Positions 9,524 through 19,064 are shown, numbered from the stretch's first letter. The stretch is DNA of 64,000 bases from Nostoc calcicola FACHB-3891 (GCF_014697355.1 NZ_JACJRQ010000021.1:80198-144197), one strand, 5' to 3'. A program made the numbers and translations. Notes: generated by a model from the sequence alone, not told the origin.

Positions 9524-10937
9524 ATAGCTCCTTCAACGATCAAACCATCAGCCACGTATATGACAGTACGTTTTAGCACATAATTTTTTAGATATTTAAA
9601 AACCAATTGCTTTGTATATTTTTGAAAATTAGAATCGAGAAGACAGATTCCACAGCTTTGACGCTCAATTTAGATATTTAATCTCAACACACTCATAAAC
9701 AGCAAAATCTGCACTTTTAGGTTATAACCACTAACTCTATAAAGGAGCATAACTTAGATAATTAACCGCACCTCCAAATCTTCTTAATAAGAGTTTTCAA
9801 TTTACTGTTTCTCTTACCTAACTACTAGCTACAGTAGCACTGCGCTGTCAAGTCTTTACTTTCCCAAAGCATTCTCGATATATCAAGGGTTACAGTCTCT
9901 AAAAACTGCAACTTGTAGGCGCGACAGCTTACCTTTATAAATAAATAAGCTGAAGTTTTGCTGTCAAGTCTACAACTTGCATTTTTTGCAGGCTAGACTT
10001 TCGATCGGAAAGTTCTGTATCCACAGCTTAGTGAATTATTTAATTAACGTAGAAAACTACTCACAAAGGGCAAGGTGTTTTGAGAACAAAAGAGTCTAAT
10101 AAACTATTAGTTATAGAATTGATAAAATATATTCTACTGCCTAACGCCATTCGTTCCCTTTTAAGAAAAAATTAAATTTTGAATTGAGAGAATCTTGCTT
10201 TGCAATTTCTATGAAATAAATGGACGGAAATTAATTCAATATAGTTTCTTATTGCCAAAGGGCAGTTAGTCGTTAATCTAGATACTTTTTACTCCTTTCG
10301 CAAAAATAATTGTATTGTTGAGATTAACTCTATTTTTGATGGTGAGATTTTAGTCAAAATTGCTACTGGCTTTTTATCTGCTATCGTTCTTTTAGAGAAT
10401 TCAAGAAGTTCATACATTATTAATATTACAATTTAATATAGCTTGTTACCGTATAATCACTTAACTTAATCGCATTTCGAGCAAAAATTTGTTAAAATCT
10501 TAATAGTTTGTCATAGAACTATTAAAACATTAAACATTGCATTTTAATCAAATGTTTTTTGACTAGTTACACTTCACTAAGTTGAATTTTTTGCCGATCG
10601 CAGAAAAAACCGACTGACTAACTAGCTTTACAGTCGGAAACTAATTTTTTTTAACGTCAAGAAGAAAAACTGACAATTATCTAGCAGCTTGCCTTATAAT
10701 TGCAGCAATTAGAATTAGGATTTCTAATTATTTAGGAATCTTAATTCTTATCTCAGTGTTACTTTAAAGGAGCCATAGTTTATGTTCAGGACTTTTGTAT
10801 GGCGTTGGTAGATGCAATAACTGTATTATTTAATCTATGTATTAATTGGTGAAAATTTCAGCTTGCTTATTAGTATACCTTTGAGGCCAAAATAATCAAG
10901 GTATTTGTTCCATTTATTTAACTGGCTAAAAATTTCT
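9524..10937. other. Long non-coding region with candidate structured RNA elements
   Basis: About 1.4 kb without a convincing gene. An imperfect inverted repeat (TGCAACTTGTAG near 9908, CTACAACTTGCA near 9970) encloses a second one (GACAGC with GCTGTC, AGCTTA with TAAGCT). At 10610-10637 a CCGACTG/CAGTCGG stem is followed by an A/T-rich tail ending in eight T. At 10766-10811 an AAAGGAG ribosome-binding-like motif precedes a nine-codon frame (MFRTFVWRW). The promoter of the signal peptidase gene must lie near the right end. Confidence 0.45.
10610..10650 (+). terminator. Terminator-like hairpin in non-coding region
   Basis: A 7-bp stem CCGACTG/CAGTCGG with a 14-nt loop is followed within 6 bases by a T-rich run. 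No gene ends just upstream on the plus strand, so it could end a small RNA. This is inference only. Confidence 0.4.
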
Positions 10938-11510
10938 ATGACCCCTCACGAAAGTGATGCAAAGCAAGAGCGTGCGTCGTTAAAAGTATGGCGTAGTTGG
11001 CAGGAAAATCTGATTTTAGTGGCGATCGCTTTATGTTTGGCACTCCTAATTCGGACTTTTATCGCCGAACCCCGTTACATACCTTCTGACTCGATGTTAC
11101 CCACCTTACATACAGGCGATCGCTTGGTGGTGGAAAAAGTCTCCTATCATTTTCATCCCCCCATAACTGGAGATATTATTGTCTTTGGGCCACCCGCAGA
11201 ACTACAACGTCGGGGGTATCCCCAAGATCAAGCCTTCATCAAGCGAGTCATTGGCCAGCCTGGTGAGGTAATTAGTGTTATTCAAGGCAAAGTCTATCTC
11301 AACGGTCAACCGTTAGCAGAAGATTACATCGCCGAACCAGCAAATCAGCCGTTTCAACCAGTGAAAGTTCCAGAAGACCACTTTTTTGTCATGGGAGATA
11401 ACCGCAACGACAGTAACGACTCTCGTTATTGGGGCTTTTTACCCAGAAAAAATATCATTGGTCGGGCAGCATTTCGCTTTTGGCCTCTCGATCGCATCGG
11501 GTTTATTTAA
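10938..11510 (+). CDS. lepB: Signal peptidase I
   Basis: Removes signal peptides from Sec/Tat-exported proteins at the outer face of the cytoplasmic or thylakoid membrane. The 190-residue form from the ATG at 10938 (MTPHESD) is typical for cyanobacteria; an upstream TTG would add 11 residues and is less likely. One membrane anchor (LILVAIALCLALLIRTF) precedes the catalytic Ser box YIPSDSMLPTL. The general-base Lys lies in FIKRVIGQPGE, and GDNRNDSNDSRYWG forms the conserved box E. It is a single gene, convergent with the next one. Confidence 0.96.
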   Translation: MTPHESDAKQERASLKVWRSWQENLILVAIALCLALLIRTFIAEPRYIPSDSMLPTLHTGDRLVVEKVSYHFHPPITGDIIVFGPPAELQRRGYPQDQAFIKRVIGQPGEVISVIQGKVYLNGQPLAEDYIAEPANQPFQPVKVPEDHFFVMGDNRNDSNDSRYWGFLPRKNIIGRAAFRFWPLDRIGFI

Positions 11511-11522
11511 TTAGTTAAAACA

Positions 11523-11558
11523 AGAAGGTAGAATTTCCTTGCAAGACATCTACCTTCT
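11523..11558. terminator. Hairpin between convergent genes
   Basis: A 10-bp perfect stem AGAAGGTAGA/TCTACCTTCT lies between the stops of lepB and the helix-hairpin-helix gene. No long T tract follows, so it may act as a bidirectional transcript end or 3' stabiliser. Confidence 0.55.
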
Positions 11559-11572
11559 ACAGAAGCCGGAAG

Positions 11573-12106
11573 TTAAAAACGAAGAAAATACATTAGTTGA
11601 GCGATCGCATCACCAGTTAGCTCTAATCGCCGTTGAAAATCAGCTAAGTTATGAAAAGGCCCCGCAGATTGGCGATTTTCCACTACTGCTTGTGCTAAAG
11701 ACAAATCGATAAAGGGAATTTGTGCTAGTTTTTCAACTGTTGCGGTGTTGGGATTAACTAAATTTGTCGGATAATCTAAAGATTCTTGGTCATAATAACT
11801 AAAATTTAATAGCGGTTTTAATGGCTCGAGTCGCCCTGCTGGTATGCCTAAAGCGGCAGCGACATCTTCAACACAGTAAAATTTCACACCTGAACGTGAA
11901 AGATCTACAAGCGATCGCGCTTGATGAATTGACAAACCTGGTAAGCGTAACCAATCATCCACAGTAGCTTGATTAGCATCAATGCGGATACCTAATTTGG
12001 CCGCAATCTGGATTTCTTCCCCAGATTGCAAGCGATAGTAGGGATCGTTGAGCAGCTTGGCGCGGAGTTTTTGCAACTTTAAGTTGAAAGGTAGCCAATT
12101 GTTCAT
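11573..12106 (-). CDS. Helix-hairpin-helix (ComEA-like) domain protein
   Basis: A 177-residue protein with two helix-hairpin-helix blocks: IRIDANQATVDDWLRLPGLS followed by IHQARSLVDL (about residues 40-70), and LVNPNTATVEKLAQIPFIDL (about 115-135) followed by LAQAVVENRQ. Such pairs bind DNA backbone non-specifically, as in ComEA. No signal peptide is visible, so a periplasmic DNA-uptake receptor role is not supported. It lies 14 bp downstream of the TM2 gene and is probably co-transcribed with it. Confidence 0.75.
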   Translation of the reverse strand: MNNWLPFNLKLQKLRAKLLNDPYYRLQSGEEIQIAAKLGIRIDANQATVDDWLRLPGLSIHQARSLVDLSRSGVKFYCVEDVAAALGIPAGRLEPLKPLLNFSYYDQESLDYPTNLVNPNTATVEKLAQIPFIDLSLAQAVVENRQSAGPFHNLADFQRRLELTGDAIAQLMYFLRF

Positions 12107-12120
12107 GATTGTCGCTAATA

Positions 12121-12495
12121 TCAGGAAATTTGGTCTAGCAGTTGGCGGCGTTTTTGCTCAAATTCATATTCTGAAATTAGTCCATCTTGGCGTAGAGCAT
12201 CTAATTCTCGCATTGCATCTGCAACTGCTCCTACTTGATTACTCACTCGCTGCGAATTCCTGACAGCTGACTTGCCGAGATTAAAATTGCGATCGAAAGC
12301 TTCTTCATCTTGAGCCAAATACCAAACTCCCTCAATGGCACTAGCCACCTTGGGGATAGGCGTCCAGGAAAGCAACACGTACAAAATACCCCATAGGTGC
12401 TGTCCCAGATAAAATTTATGTAATCCGGAAATTGTCAGCGTGCCAGAAAAAGCTAGAACGGCAGCAACACTTCGGCTTTTGCGCTTAGTCAACAT
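12121..12495 (-). CDS. TM2-domain protein with C-terminal SHOCT-like motif
   Basis: A 124-residue membrane protein. The TM2 domain (about residues 8-55) has the typical GLHKFYLGQHLWGILYVL segment between two hydrophobic helices. The last 30 residues (LDALRQDGLISEYEFEQKRR) match the SHOCT motif, thought to promote oligomerisation. Function is unknown. Likely first gene of a two-gene unit with the helix-hairpin-helix gene. Confidence 0.8.
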   Translation of the reverse strand: MLTKRKSRSVAAVLAFSGTLTISGLHKFYLGQHLWGILYVLLSWTPIPKVASAIEGVWYLAQDEEAFDRNFNLGKSAVRNSQRVSNQVGAVADAMRELDALRQDGLISEYEFEQKRRQLLDQIS

Positions 12496-12788
12496 ATTCC
12501 TAATAAATATACCAGTACCACAATTCCTACAGTCAGACAGCCATCAGTAATTCCAAATTTCAAATCAAGAAATACAATGGTGGCAACCATCCTGACTATA
12601 TTGCTAAATTTTTACTTAAATAGCGGTCATATAATTTTATTTTAGTCAACTACCCTACCTTACTTTTGTGACTTTTGGGTGCAAAGTTCCAGGATTTAGC
12701 GTTTGAGAATAAATTTGAGTAAGTGTCACATGACTGTGCATTAGGCTTTGATGCTAATTTTAAGTTTTTAAGCGATCGGATTACTACG
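12496..12788. promoter_or_regulatory. Divergent intergenic region
   Basis: Just under 300 bp between the divergent TM2 and DnaJ/TPR genes. No motif stands out beyond AT-rich promoter-like DNA. A GTG at 12723 would extend the DnaJ protein by 22 residues that look unlike the family. Confidence 0.4.
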
Positions 12789-13718
12789 ATGTCACAGATT
12801 TTCCTACCGCCGAAATGGCTTGAACAGCTTTGCGATCCTTATGCTGTGCTAGGAATTTCTGTGACTGCTGATGATCGCCAGATTCTCAAACGCTATCACA
12901 CTTTAGCAAAACTGCTACATCCCGATCGCCAGACCAAAAGCAGCAAAAAAGACCAAGAATTAGCAACGGCAATATTTAGCCATTTAATCAACCCAGCTTA
13001 TGAACAGTTGAAAAATCAACACAAGCGCTTTAGCGTCATAACTATGCTATTGTCACAAGCAAGAGTCTTAAAGCAGCAAGCTTTGTCTTCTGAAAGTGCC
13101 ATAGTCCAGGAAATTCGGCAAATGTCTGCACCCCAAGCAGAGTTATTTTACGAAGAAGCGATCGCTTGCTATGCAGAAGCTCAATACAAATCCATACATG
13201 AGTTTTATCAAGTAACGCGACAAATTAATACACTTAATTTAGCTTACTTACAGTTGCATAAACCTCATTTATTGCTACCTCAAGAACCTTTCCCCATCAT
13301 TCCTAAGGTAGAAGTCAAGCCAGTCGAATTGACATTTGAAAAAACTAATGTTAAACCAGTTTTGAAAAACTACGCTCAACGTCACTACGAGCGAGCTATT
13401 GAGTATAGTAAATCAACCAAATGGACGCTGGCTGTACAAGAACTCCGGGATGCCATCAAGTTAGAGCCGAATAACAGTGATTATCACGCCTTATTAGGTT
13501 TTGTACATCTCCAACAGAAATTACTAGGGATGGCCAGAGTTTACATCCGTCAAGCATTAAAACTTAACCCCCAACATTCACTAGCTTTGAAATGCGCTAC
13601 TAGATTGAAAATTCAACCCGGTGAAAACGCCAATCCGAAATCTATTGCCAAAGCTTTGAGTATTGCGGCTTTATTAAGTGGGTTTAAAGACGGGAAACGT
13701 TCTCAAGTCAAGTGTTGA
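12789..13718 (+). CDS. DnaJ-domain and TPR-repeat protein
   Basis: A 309-residue protein starting at MSQIFLPPKW. The J domain lies at about residues 15-75, with the HPD motif in LLHPDRQTK; its helix II precedes it (QILKRYHTLAKL). The C-terminal half has at least two TPR units (about 200-275, HYERAIEYSKSTKWTLAVQE and DYHALLGFVHLQQKLLGMAR). It is a cytosolic co-chaperone type that would stimulate a DnaK ATPase through HPD while the TPRs bind a partner. The client is unknown. It is close to the next gene but has a separate promoter-sized gap (125 bp). Confidence 0.85.
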   Translation: MSQIFLPPKWLEQLCDPYAVLGISVTADDRQILKRYHTLAKLLHPDRQTKSSKKDQELATAIFSHLINPAYEQLKNQHKRFSVITMLLSQARVLKQQALSSESAIVQEIRQMSAPQAELFYEEAIACYAEAQYKSIHEFYQVTRQINTLNLAYLQLHKPHLLLPQEPFPIIPKVEVKPVELTFEKTNVKPVLKNYAQRHYERAIEYSKSTKWTLAVQELRDAIKLEPNNSDYHALLGFVHLQQKLLGMARVYIRQALKLNPQHSLALKCATRLKIQPGENANPKSIAKALSIAALLSGFKDGKRSQVKC

Positions 13719-13843
13719 AATTTCGCTAAGAAACCGTACTCAAACCGAAGCTTGTCCATTAGATTACTCTCCTAGACTAGAATAAAAATAGAAGTAAAAC
13801 TATTAAGCTACTGAGTCTGGGCGCTCAGTTTTATATAGGGAAC

Positions 13844-14167
13844 ATGGGATTCTTCGATTCTGAGATAGTTCAGCAAGAAGCAAAGCAGTTGTTTGATGAT
13901 TATCAAGCACTTATCAAGCTTGGCAACGGCTACGGTAAATTTGACCGCGAGGGGAAAAAGCTGTTTATTGAGCAAATGGAAGCCATGATGGATCGGTATC
14001 GCATCTTTATGAAGCGCTTCGAGCTATCAGAAGATTTCATGGCACAAATGACAGTAGAGCAACTGAAAACCCAGTTAGGTCAGTTTGGTGTCACCCCCCA
14101 ACAAATGTTTGACCAAATGCACCTCACTTTAGAACGGATGAAAGCCGAGCTAGAGAAACAGCCCTAA
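13844..14167 (+). CDS. DUF1825 family protein
   Basis: A 107-residue soluble, mostly helical protein that I recognise as the cyanobacteria-wide DUF1825 family (MGFFDSEIVQQEAKQLFDDY; YRIFMKRFELSEDFMAQM). It is thought to be nearly universal in cyanobacteria, but its function is not known to me. No membrane segment or catalytic motif is seen. The ATG at 13844 fits the family N-terminus. Confidence 0.85.
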   Translation: MGFFDSEIVQQEAKQLFDDYQALIKLGNGYGKFDREGKKLFIEQMEAMMDRYRIFMKRFELSEDFMAQMTVEQLKTQLGQFGVTPQQMFDQMHLTLERMKAELEKQP

Positions 14168-14379
14168 CATCAAGTTACGAGTTAAGAGTTAGGAGTTGGG
14201 AGTTAGGAGTTGGGAGTTAAAATTTTATGTGAATCAAGTCTTGAAAACCTTGTTACTTCCTTAATTTATCCAAAATTATCATTTTGCTTAATTTTGGAAA
14301 ATTCATCTAACTAGAGGTAAACCAATATGAGGTGGGAGTTACTTAATAACTCCTAACTCCTAACTCCTAACTCCTAACT
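14168..14379. repeat. Inverted arrays of GAGTTAG/CTAACTC short repeats
   Basis: GTTAGGAGTTGGGAGTTAG-type units run at about 14179-14219, and their complement (CTAACTCCTAACTC) runs at about 14340-14381. The right array reaches the stop codon of the penicillin-binding protein gene. The two arms can pair across about 110 bp and may act as a transcript end between convergent genes. Confidence 0.75.
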
Positions 14380-16305
14380 CTAATTAGACTTGGGACGAGG
14401 AAACTGGGAAGGTGACTTGAAGTTTTCTACTGGTACGTTTTTGAGCGCCTTTTCCATAAAATCTTTCCAAATAGGAGCAACCATACCGCCACCTGTAGCA
14501 CGGCTAGCTAATTGTCTGTTGTCGTCTCTCCCCACCCAGACAGCAGTAGTTAATTGTGGCACAGTGCCAACAAACCAAATATCCTTTTCTGATGAAGTTG
14601 TACCTGTCTTCCCAGCGCTGGGGCGATTTATGGCAGCACCTTTACCTGTACCGCTAGTAACTACCGTTCGCATCACATCAATAATGGCTGCTGAAGCCCA
14701 AGGGTCTAGAACTAGCTGAGGTTTAGGGGTATTATCTAGTAATACATTACCACTACTATCGCTGACACGCGCAATTACGGTGGGTGGAGACTGCCAACCA
14801 TAATTGGCAAAGGTAGCATAGGCACTGGCCATTTCCAGGGGAGTGACACCAATTGCACCCAGAGGTAGTGAAGTCACAGGTTCCATTGGACTCATAATGC
14901 CCAAGGTACGACAGGTTTCGATGACTCTATTCATCCCCACAGCCTTACCAATCTTAATCACAGGAATGTTACGTGACTGAGCTAAAGCTGTACGAATTGG
15001 CATAGGACCGCTAAAACCTCCATCGTAGTTTCTCGGATAGTACCAACCGTTACCATCTCGATAGCTGACTGGAGAATCTACCACCGTTGTGTCTGGGCCA
15101 TATTTCCCGGTAGCAAAAGCAGTATAGTAGACAAAGGGTTTAAAAGAAGATCCAGGCTGTCGCTGAGCTTGAGTTGCCCGATTGAATTCACTGATTTTAG
15201 GATCTACACCACCCACCAGTGCTTTAATAAAATGCGTGCGCGGATCGATTGCTACCAAAGCGATTTGATTCTTAGACAATCCCTGCCCCAGCAGTGATTT
15301 ATGCCATTTAACAACAGTGTCTTCTGCCATAACCTGGAAATTGGCGTCAACAGTAGTTTGCACGCGCATTCCGCCCTTGAGTAGTGCTTCACGCCCAAAC
15401 TTCTTAGCCAACTCCTGCGCTACAGTATTGGTTATATAAGGTAGGGCACTACCTTGAAAGGATTTGATTTTACCAAGTTTAATTTCTTGCTTGAGGGCAT
15501 CGTCGTACTCTTGCTGGTCGATCCAATTCAATTCCAGCATCCGTCCTAATACTTCTTTTTGTTTCTGTTTTGCCAGCTTCATACTGGCAAACGGACTGAA
15601 TTCTTCTGGTGCTTGAATCAAACCCGCCATCATTGCTGACTCACCCAAGCTTAAATATTCTGCTGACTTATTAAAGTAACTGCGTGCCGCAGTTTGTACA
15701 CCATAATTATTATGACCCCAATAAACTTGATTGAGGTACATTTCTAAAATTTGGTCTTTGGTGAGAATTTGCTCTAACCGAATTGCCAGCACCCCTTCTG
15801 CTAACTTTCGGGTAAAGGCACGCTTGCGAGTCAAAAATAGGTTTTTTACCAACTGCATGGTAACAGTAGAGCCACCCTCTTTGACTCCACCTGCTACGGC
15901 GTTAACTACTACAGCACGTCCAACACCAGTGGGGTTAATCCCGTGGTGATCGAAAAAGTGGCTATCTTCACTTGCCAATACTGCCCGTTTGAGATTCGGG
16001 GAAATCCGATCTAGGGGAACTACTTCGCGGTTGGCTTCTCCGTGGACACTGGCTAAGAGTTTACCTTTAATGTCATAAATGTAAGTCGTTTCCGAGGGAA
16101 AGAAGTTGCGTAGCTGTCTGACATCTGGCAAATTACGGAAACTGATGGCTAAACCAACTAGTCCTCCGGCTACAATGGAACTTGCCAGCATGGTGATTGA
16201 AAGAAGAGTGCCGCCAGTTACCTGGCCGACTCCTTTCAAAAACTCAAAACCTGATGAAGCCCGACGCTGTGGCTGTTTATCTTCAAAAGTCCTAGACGAC
16301 GACAC
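14380..16305 (-). CDS. Class A penicillin-binding protein (bifunctional transglycosylase/transpeptidase)
   Basis: Polymerises and cross-links peptidoglycan outside the cytoplasmic membrane. The 641 residues comprise a short cytoplasmic tail, one membrane helix (about 30-58), a GT51 glycosyltransferase domain (catalytic Glu in ASEDSHFFDHHGINP; GGSTVTMQLVKNLFL), and a transpeptidase domain. The latter has the SxxK nucleophile box in QPGSSFKPFVYYT, the SxN box in AQSRNIPVI and KTGTT near residue 575. Length fits the PBP1A-like cyanobacterial class. The start is a GTG at 16305 with GAGGAAG upstream. It is divergent from tyrS with about 170 bp between. Confidence 0.95.
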   Translation of the reverse strand: MSSSRTFEDKQPQRRASSGFEFLKGVGQVTGGTLLSITMLASSIVAGGLVGLAISFRNLPDVRQLRNFFPSETTYIYDIKGKLLASVHGEANREVVPLDRISPNLKRAVLASEDSHFFDHHGINPTGVGRAVVVNAVAGGVKEGGSTVTMQLVKNLFLTRKRAFTRKLAEGVLAIRLEQILTKDQILEMYLNQVYWGHNNYGVQTAARSYFNKSAEYLSLGESAMMAGLIQAPEEFSPFASMKLAKQKQKEVLGRMLELNWIDQQEYDDALKQEIKLGKIKSFQGSALPYITNTVAQELAKKFGREALLKGGMRVQTTVDANFQVMAEDTVVKWHKSLLGQGLSKNQIALVAIDPRTHFIKALVGGVDPKISEFNRATQAQRQPGSSFKPFVYYTAFATGKYGPDTTVVDSPVSYRDGNGWYYPRNYDGGFSGPMPIRTALAQSRNIPVIKIGKAVGMNRVIETCRTLGIMSPMEPVTSLPLGAIGVTPLEMASAYATFANYGWQSPPTVIARVSDSSGNVLLDNTPKPQLVLDPWASAAIIDVMRTVVTSGTGKGAAINRPSAGKTGTTSSEKDIWFVGTVPQLTTAVWVGRDDNRQLASRATGGGMVAPIWKDFMEKALKNVPVENFKSPSQFPRPKSN

Positions 16306-16478
16306 GGCGATTTCACTTCCTCACTTGTAAATTTAACTGTAATTAATTGGGCGAAGCAAGGCGGTTAATTTTTTGCAATTATAGTAGTTTGGCAGATGAG
16401 AAAGTGGATAAATTGCAAGTGTTTATAACCAACTTAACTTCTAGTGTACAAAGCATAGCTAACAGTGGATTTTCTAGT

Positions 16479-17669
16479 ATGACGCCAGATATGAATTGGC
16501 TGCATCGTGGTGTAGTAGAAGTTTTCCCACAACCAGTTGATGTTAACAGTGAAAGTCTAGAAAAGCGCTTATTAACTACAAACCAACCTTTGAGGGTCAA
16601 ATTGGGCATTGACCCTACTGGTACTGATATTCATCTAGGTCATAGCATACCAGTACGAAAACTGCGAGCTTTTCAAGATGCTGGTCATATAGCAGTTCTA
16701 ATTATTGGCGATTTTACAGCACGCATTGGCGATCCGACTGGTAAATCTGAGGTGCGTCGTCAGCTTACAGAAGCAGATGTAGCCCAAAATGCCCAGACTT
16801 ATCTTGACCAAGTACGTCCTATCTTGGATTTTGACACACCAGGAAGGTTAGAGGTGCGCTATAACTCCGAATGGCTTTCCCAGCTCAACTTAGAGAAAAT
16901 TTTGGAGTTACTTTCCACGATGACGGTCGGGCAAATGTTGGCTAAAGAGGGATTTGCCGATCGCTATAAAAAAGAGAATCCGATTTTTATCCATGAGTTC
17001 CTGTACCCGTTGATGCAAGGTTTTGATTCGGTTGCTGTTGAGGCAGATGTGGAATTAGGAGGAACCGATCAGAAATTTAACATTGCTGTGGGCAGAGATT
17101 TACAGCGCCATTTTGGTCAAAAGCCCCAATTTGGGATGCTGCTGCCAATTTTGATTGGCACAGATGGCGTGCAAAAAATGTCCAAGTCCTTAGGTAATTA
17201 TATTGGGTTATCAGAACACCCAGGACAAAAGTATCAGAAGTTACAAGGAGTACCAGACAATCTACTGGAGCAGTATTTTGAACTGTTGACAGATTTACCT
17301 TTAGATCGACTGCCAGAAAATCCCCGCGATCGCCAAACACTTTTAGCATGGGAAGTTGTCAAACAGTACCACGGCGAAACGTCAGCCCAAGAAGCGAAAG
17401 AAGCTGCCGAAAGCGGCGGTAAGGAAGGAGCAGTTCCAGAATTTTCTCTGGCTGGGGTGTCCCAATTTCCCGTAAAGTTAGCCTATCTTCTCAATGTCAC
17501 TAGCTTGTGTAAAAGTACAGGAGAAGGCAAGCGGAAAATTCAAGAAGGTGGAGTGCGTTTGAATGGCGATCGCATTTCTGATATCGATACCACTTTCGCT
17601 ACTGCTACTGATTTACAAGGTAAAGTTTTACAAGTCGGCAAAAACAAGTTTGTCCGTTTAGTGCTTTAG
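16479..17669 (+). CDS. tyrS: Tyrosyl-tRNA synthetase
   Basis: Charges tRNA-Tyr. From ATG 16479 the product is 396 residues; the longer TTG-initiated frame at 16347 would add 44 residues with no family likeness. The HIGH-type motif appears as DIHLGHSIP, the KMSKS loop as GVQKMSKSLGNYIG. An S4 RNA-binding domain closes the protein (KSTGEGKRKIQEGGVRLNGD). First gene of a compact cluster with pyrF and a secreted protein, 14 bp before the assigned pyrF start. Confidence 0.96.
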   Translation: MTPDMNWLHRGVVEVFPQPVDVNSESLEKRLLTTNQPLRVKLGIDPTGTDIHLGHSIPVRKLRAFQDAGHIAVLIIGDFTARIGDPTGKSEVRRQLTEADVAQNAQTYLDQVRPILDFDTPGRLEVRYNSEWLSQLNLEKILELLSTMTVGQMLAKEGFADRYKKENPIFIHEFLYPLMQGFDSVAVEADVELGGTDQKFNIAVGRDLQRHFGQKPQFGMLLPILIGTDGVQKMSKSLGNYIGLSEHPGQKYQKLQGVPDNLLEQYFELLTDLPLDRLPENPRDRQTLLAWEVVKQYHGETSAQEAKEAAESGGKEGAVPEFSLAGVSQFPVKLAYLLNVTSLCKSTGEGKRKIQEGGVRLNGDRISDIDTTFATATDLQGKVLQVGKNKFVRLVL

Positions 17670-17670
17670 A

Positions 17671-17697
17671 TGGGGAGTAGGGAATGGGGAGTGGGAA
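17671..17697 (+). repeat. GGGGAGTAGGGAATGGGGAG repeat spanning the tyrS-pyrF junction
   Basis: A purine-rich short repeat of the type scattered through Nostoc genomes directly follows the tyrS stop. It supplies the pyrF ATG and its first four codons (MGSG). Confidence 0.7.
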
Positions 17698-18415
17698 ATC
17701 GGCCGAACAACGTGTGATAGTGGCTTTGGATGTGCCAGATGCAAAAAGTGCGATCGCCCTTGTGGATCGGCTTGAAGATGTTACTTTCTTCAAAGTAGGC
17801 TTGGAGTTGTTTACCAGCACTGGGCCGAAGATTCTGGAAATCCTCAAGTCCAAGCAAAAGCGCATTTTCCTGGATTTAAAGTTTGACGATATCCCCAACA
17901 CCGTTGCTGGTGCTTGCCGTAGTGCAGCTCGTTATGGGGTGGATTTATTGACAATTCATGCTACATGTGGCAGAGAAGCTTTAAAAGCAGGAACCGAAGC
18001 GGCACAAATAGGAGCTGCACAAGCAGGTGTAAAACCACCGAAGTTGATTGCTATTACTTTGTTGACAAGCATTTCTTCGAGGCAGTTGGCATTTGATTTG
18101 AAAATTCCCTTAGAATTGCCAGAATACGCCCTACAAATGGCACTGATGGCGCAAGAGTCGGGGTTGGATGGGGTAGTTTGTTCGCCCGAAGAAGTGGCAC
18201 AGCTACGACAAACTTGTGGAGATGACTTTTTGCTAGTTTGTCCCGGAGTCAGACCAACTTGGGCAGACAAAGCGGATCAAAAGCGATCGCTCACTCCTTT
18301 CCAAGCTATCAGTGCTGGGGCAGATTATCTAGTGATTGGGCGTCCCATCACTACTGCTGCTGACCCTGAGTTAGCTTGGAAGAGAATTTGTGAGGAATTG
18401 AGTGCGATCGCATGA
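17684..18415 (+). CDS. pyrF: Orotidine 5'-phosphate decarboxylase
   Basis: Last step of UMP synthesis: decarboxylation of orotidine 5'-phosphate. The 243 residues include VIVALDVPDAKSA at the start of the barrel, the catalytic Lys-Asp box FLDLKFDDIPNT, LLTIHATCG, and the phosphate-binding VCPGVRP and GRPITTAADP. The N-terminal MGSGKS is encoded by a G-rich repeat, so the original start and ribosome-binding site may have been altered. It overlaps the next gene by 4 bp (ATGA), which suggests translational coupling. Confidence 0.95.
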   Translation: MGSGKSAEQRVIVALDVPDAKSAIALVDRLEDVTFFKVGLELFTSTGPKILEILKSKQKRIFLDLKFDDIPNTVAGACRSAARYGVDLLTIHATCGREALKAGTEAAQIGAAQAGVKPPKLIAITLLTSISSRQLAFDLKIPLELPEYALQMALMAQESGLDGVVCSPEEVAQLRQTCGDDFLLVCPGVRPTWADKADQKRSLTPFQAISAGADYLVIGRPITTAADPELAWKRICEELSAIA

Positions 18416-19041
18416 AGGTAGAAATCAGAAATCAAATTTATGGCTTGTGGCTCCTAGTTTGTGGTTTCTGGTTTTTAACACCGAATATCTTGAATAACTC
18501 AGCATTGGCAAAAAATTTTACCCCTAGCCCCTCTTTTTTAGCACAGAGGGAAAACGGTAACAGTGGGGCAAAATTTTTATGTTCTGACCAAGATTTAGAA
18601 ACATTGACTACACAGTTATTGCAAGATTTACCTAGTTACACCAACCGCGCTATCCAACGCGCCCGCCGTCGCAGCCGCAGCGCTGACCTATACAGCTACA
18701 TGCTGGTAGCAGGAAGACCTGAGTTTACTCCCTTGCCCCTTAACCTTGAAGAATATAGTACAAGCGCCCCTGAAAGTTCTGCATCAGGAGTTGAGCAAGT
18801 TTTTTTTACTACCTTAGAGCGGCAGTACATAGGTAAGAAAGCAATAGAATTACAAGAATTTCACTGGCTGTTGTTGACTAAAACTAAAAGTGGTCGGCGT
18901 GTAGTGATGATGTTTACTCAAACTGGTTCCTATTCAGAAAAGCAAGCACTATCCCCACCACGGGATAGTAGTAATGGTGCGATCGCTCAAGGGGTCAAAG
19001 CTTGGTTACGCGATTGTCAAGCGGGAAGTGTGCGTAAATAA
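18412..19041 (+). CDS. Predicted secreted protein, unknown family
   Basis: A 209-residue protein with a signal-peptide-like N-terminus (LWLLVCGFWFLTPNI, with cleavage possible near NNSALAK). The mature part has an Arg-rich helix (RAIQRARRRSRSADLYSYML), a beta-rich core and a conserved C-terminus (VKAWLRDCQAGSVRK). I do not recognise a characterised family. It is translationally coupled to pyrF through a 4 bp overlap, though a role in pyrimidine synthesis is not implied. A broken copy of its 3' end lies at 19714-19865. Confidence 0.75.
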   Translation: MKVEIRNQIYGLWLLVCGFWFLTPNILNNSALAKNFTPSPSFLAQRENGNSGAKFLCSDQDLETLTTQLLQDLPSYTNRAIQRARRRSRSADLYSYMLVAGRPEFTPLPLNLEEYSTSAPESSASGVEQVFFTTLERQYIGKKAIELQEFHWLLLTKTKSGRRVVMMFTQTGSYSEKQALSPPRDSSNGAIAQGVKAWLRDCQAGSVRK

Positions 19042-19064
19042 ATAAATTAGGAGAACATTAAATA

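Noticed and set aside
16347..16478. 44-residue N-terminal extension of TyrS
   Set aside because: It begins with TTG, lies in the divergent promoter region, and does not match the family N-terminus.
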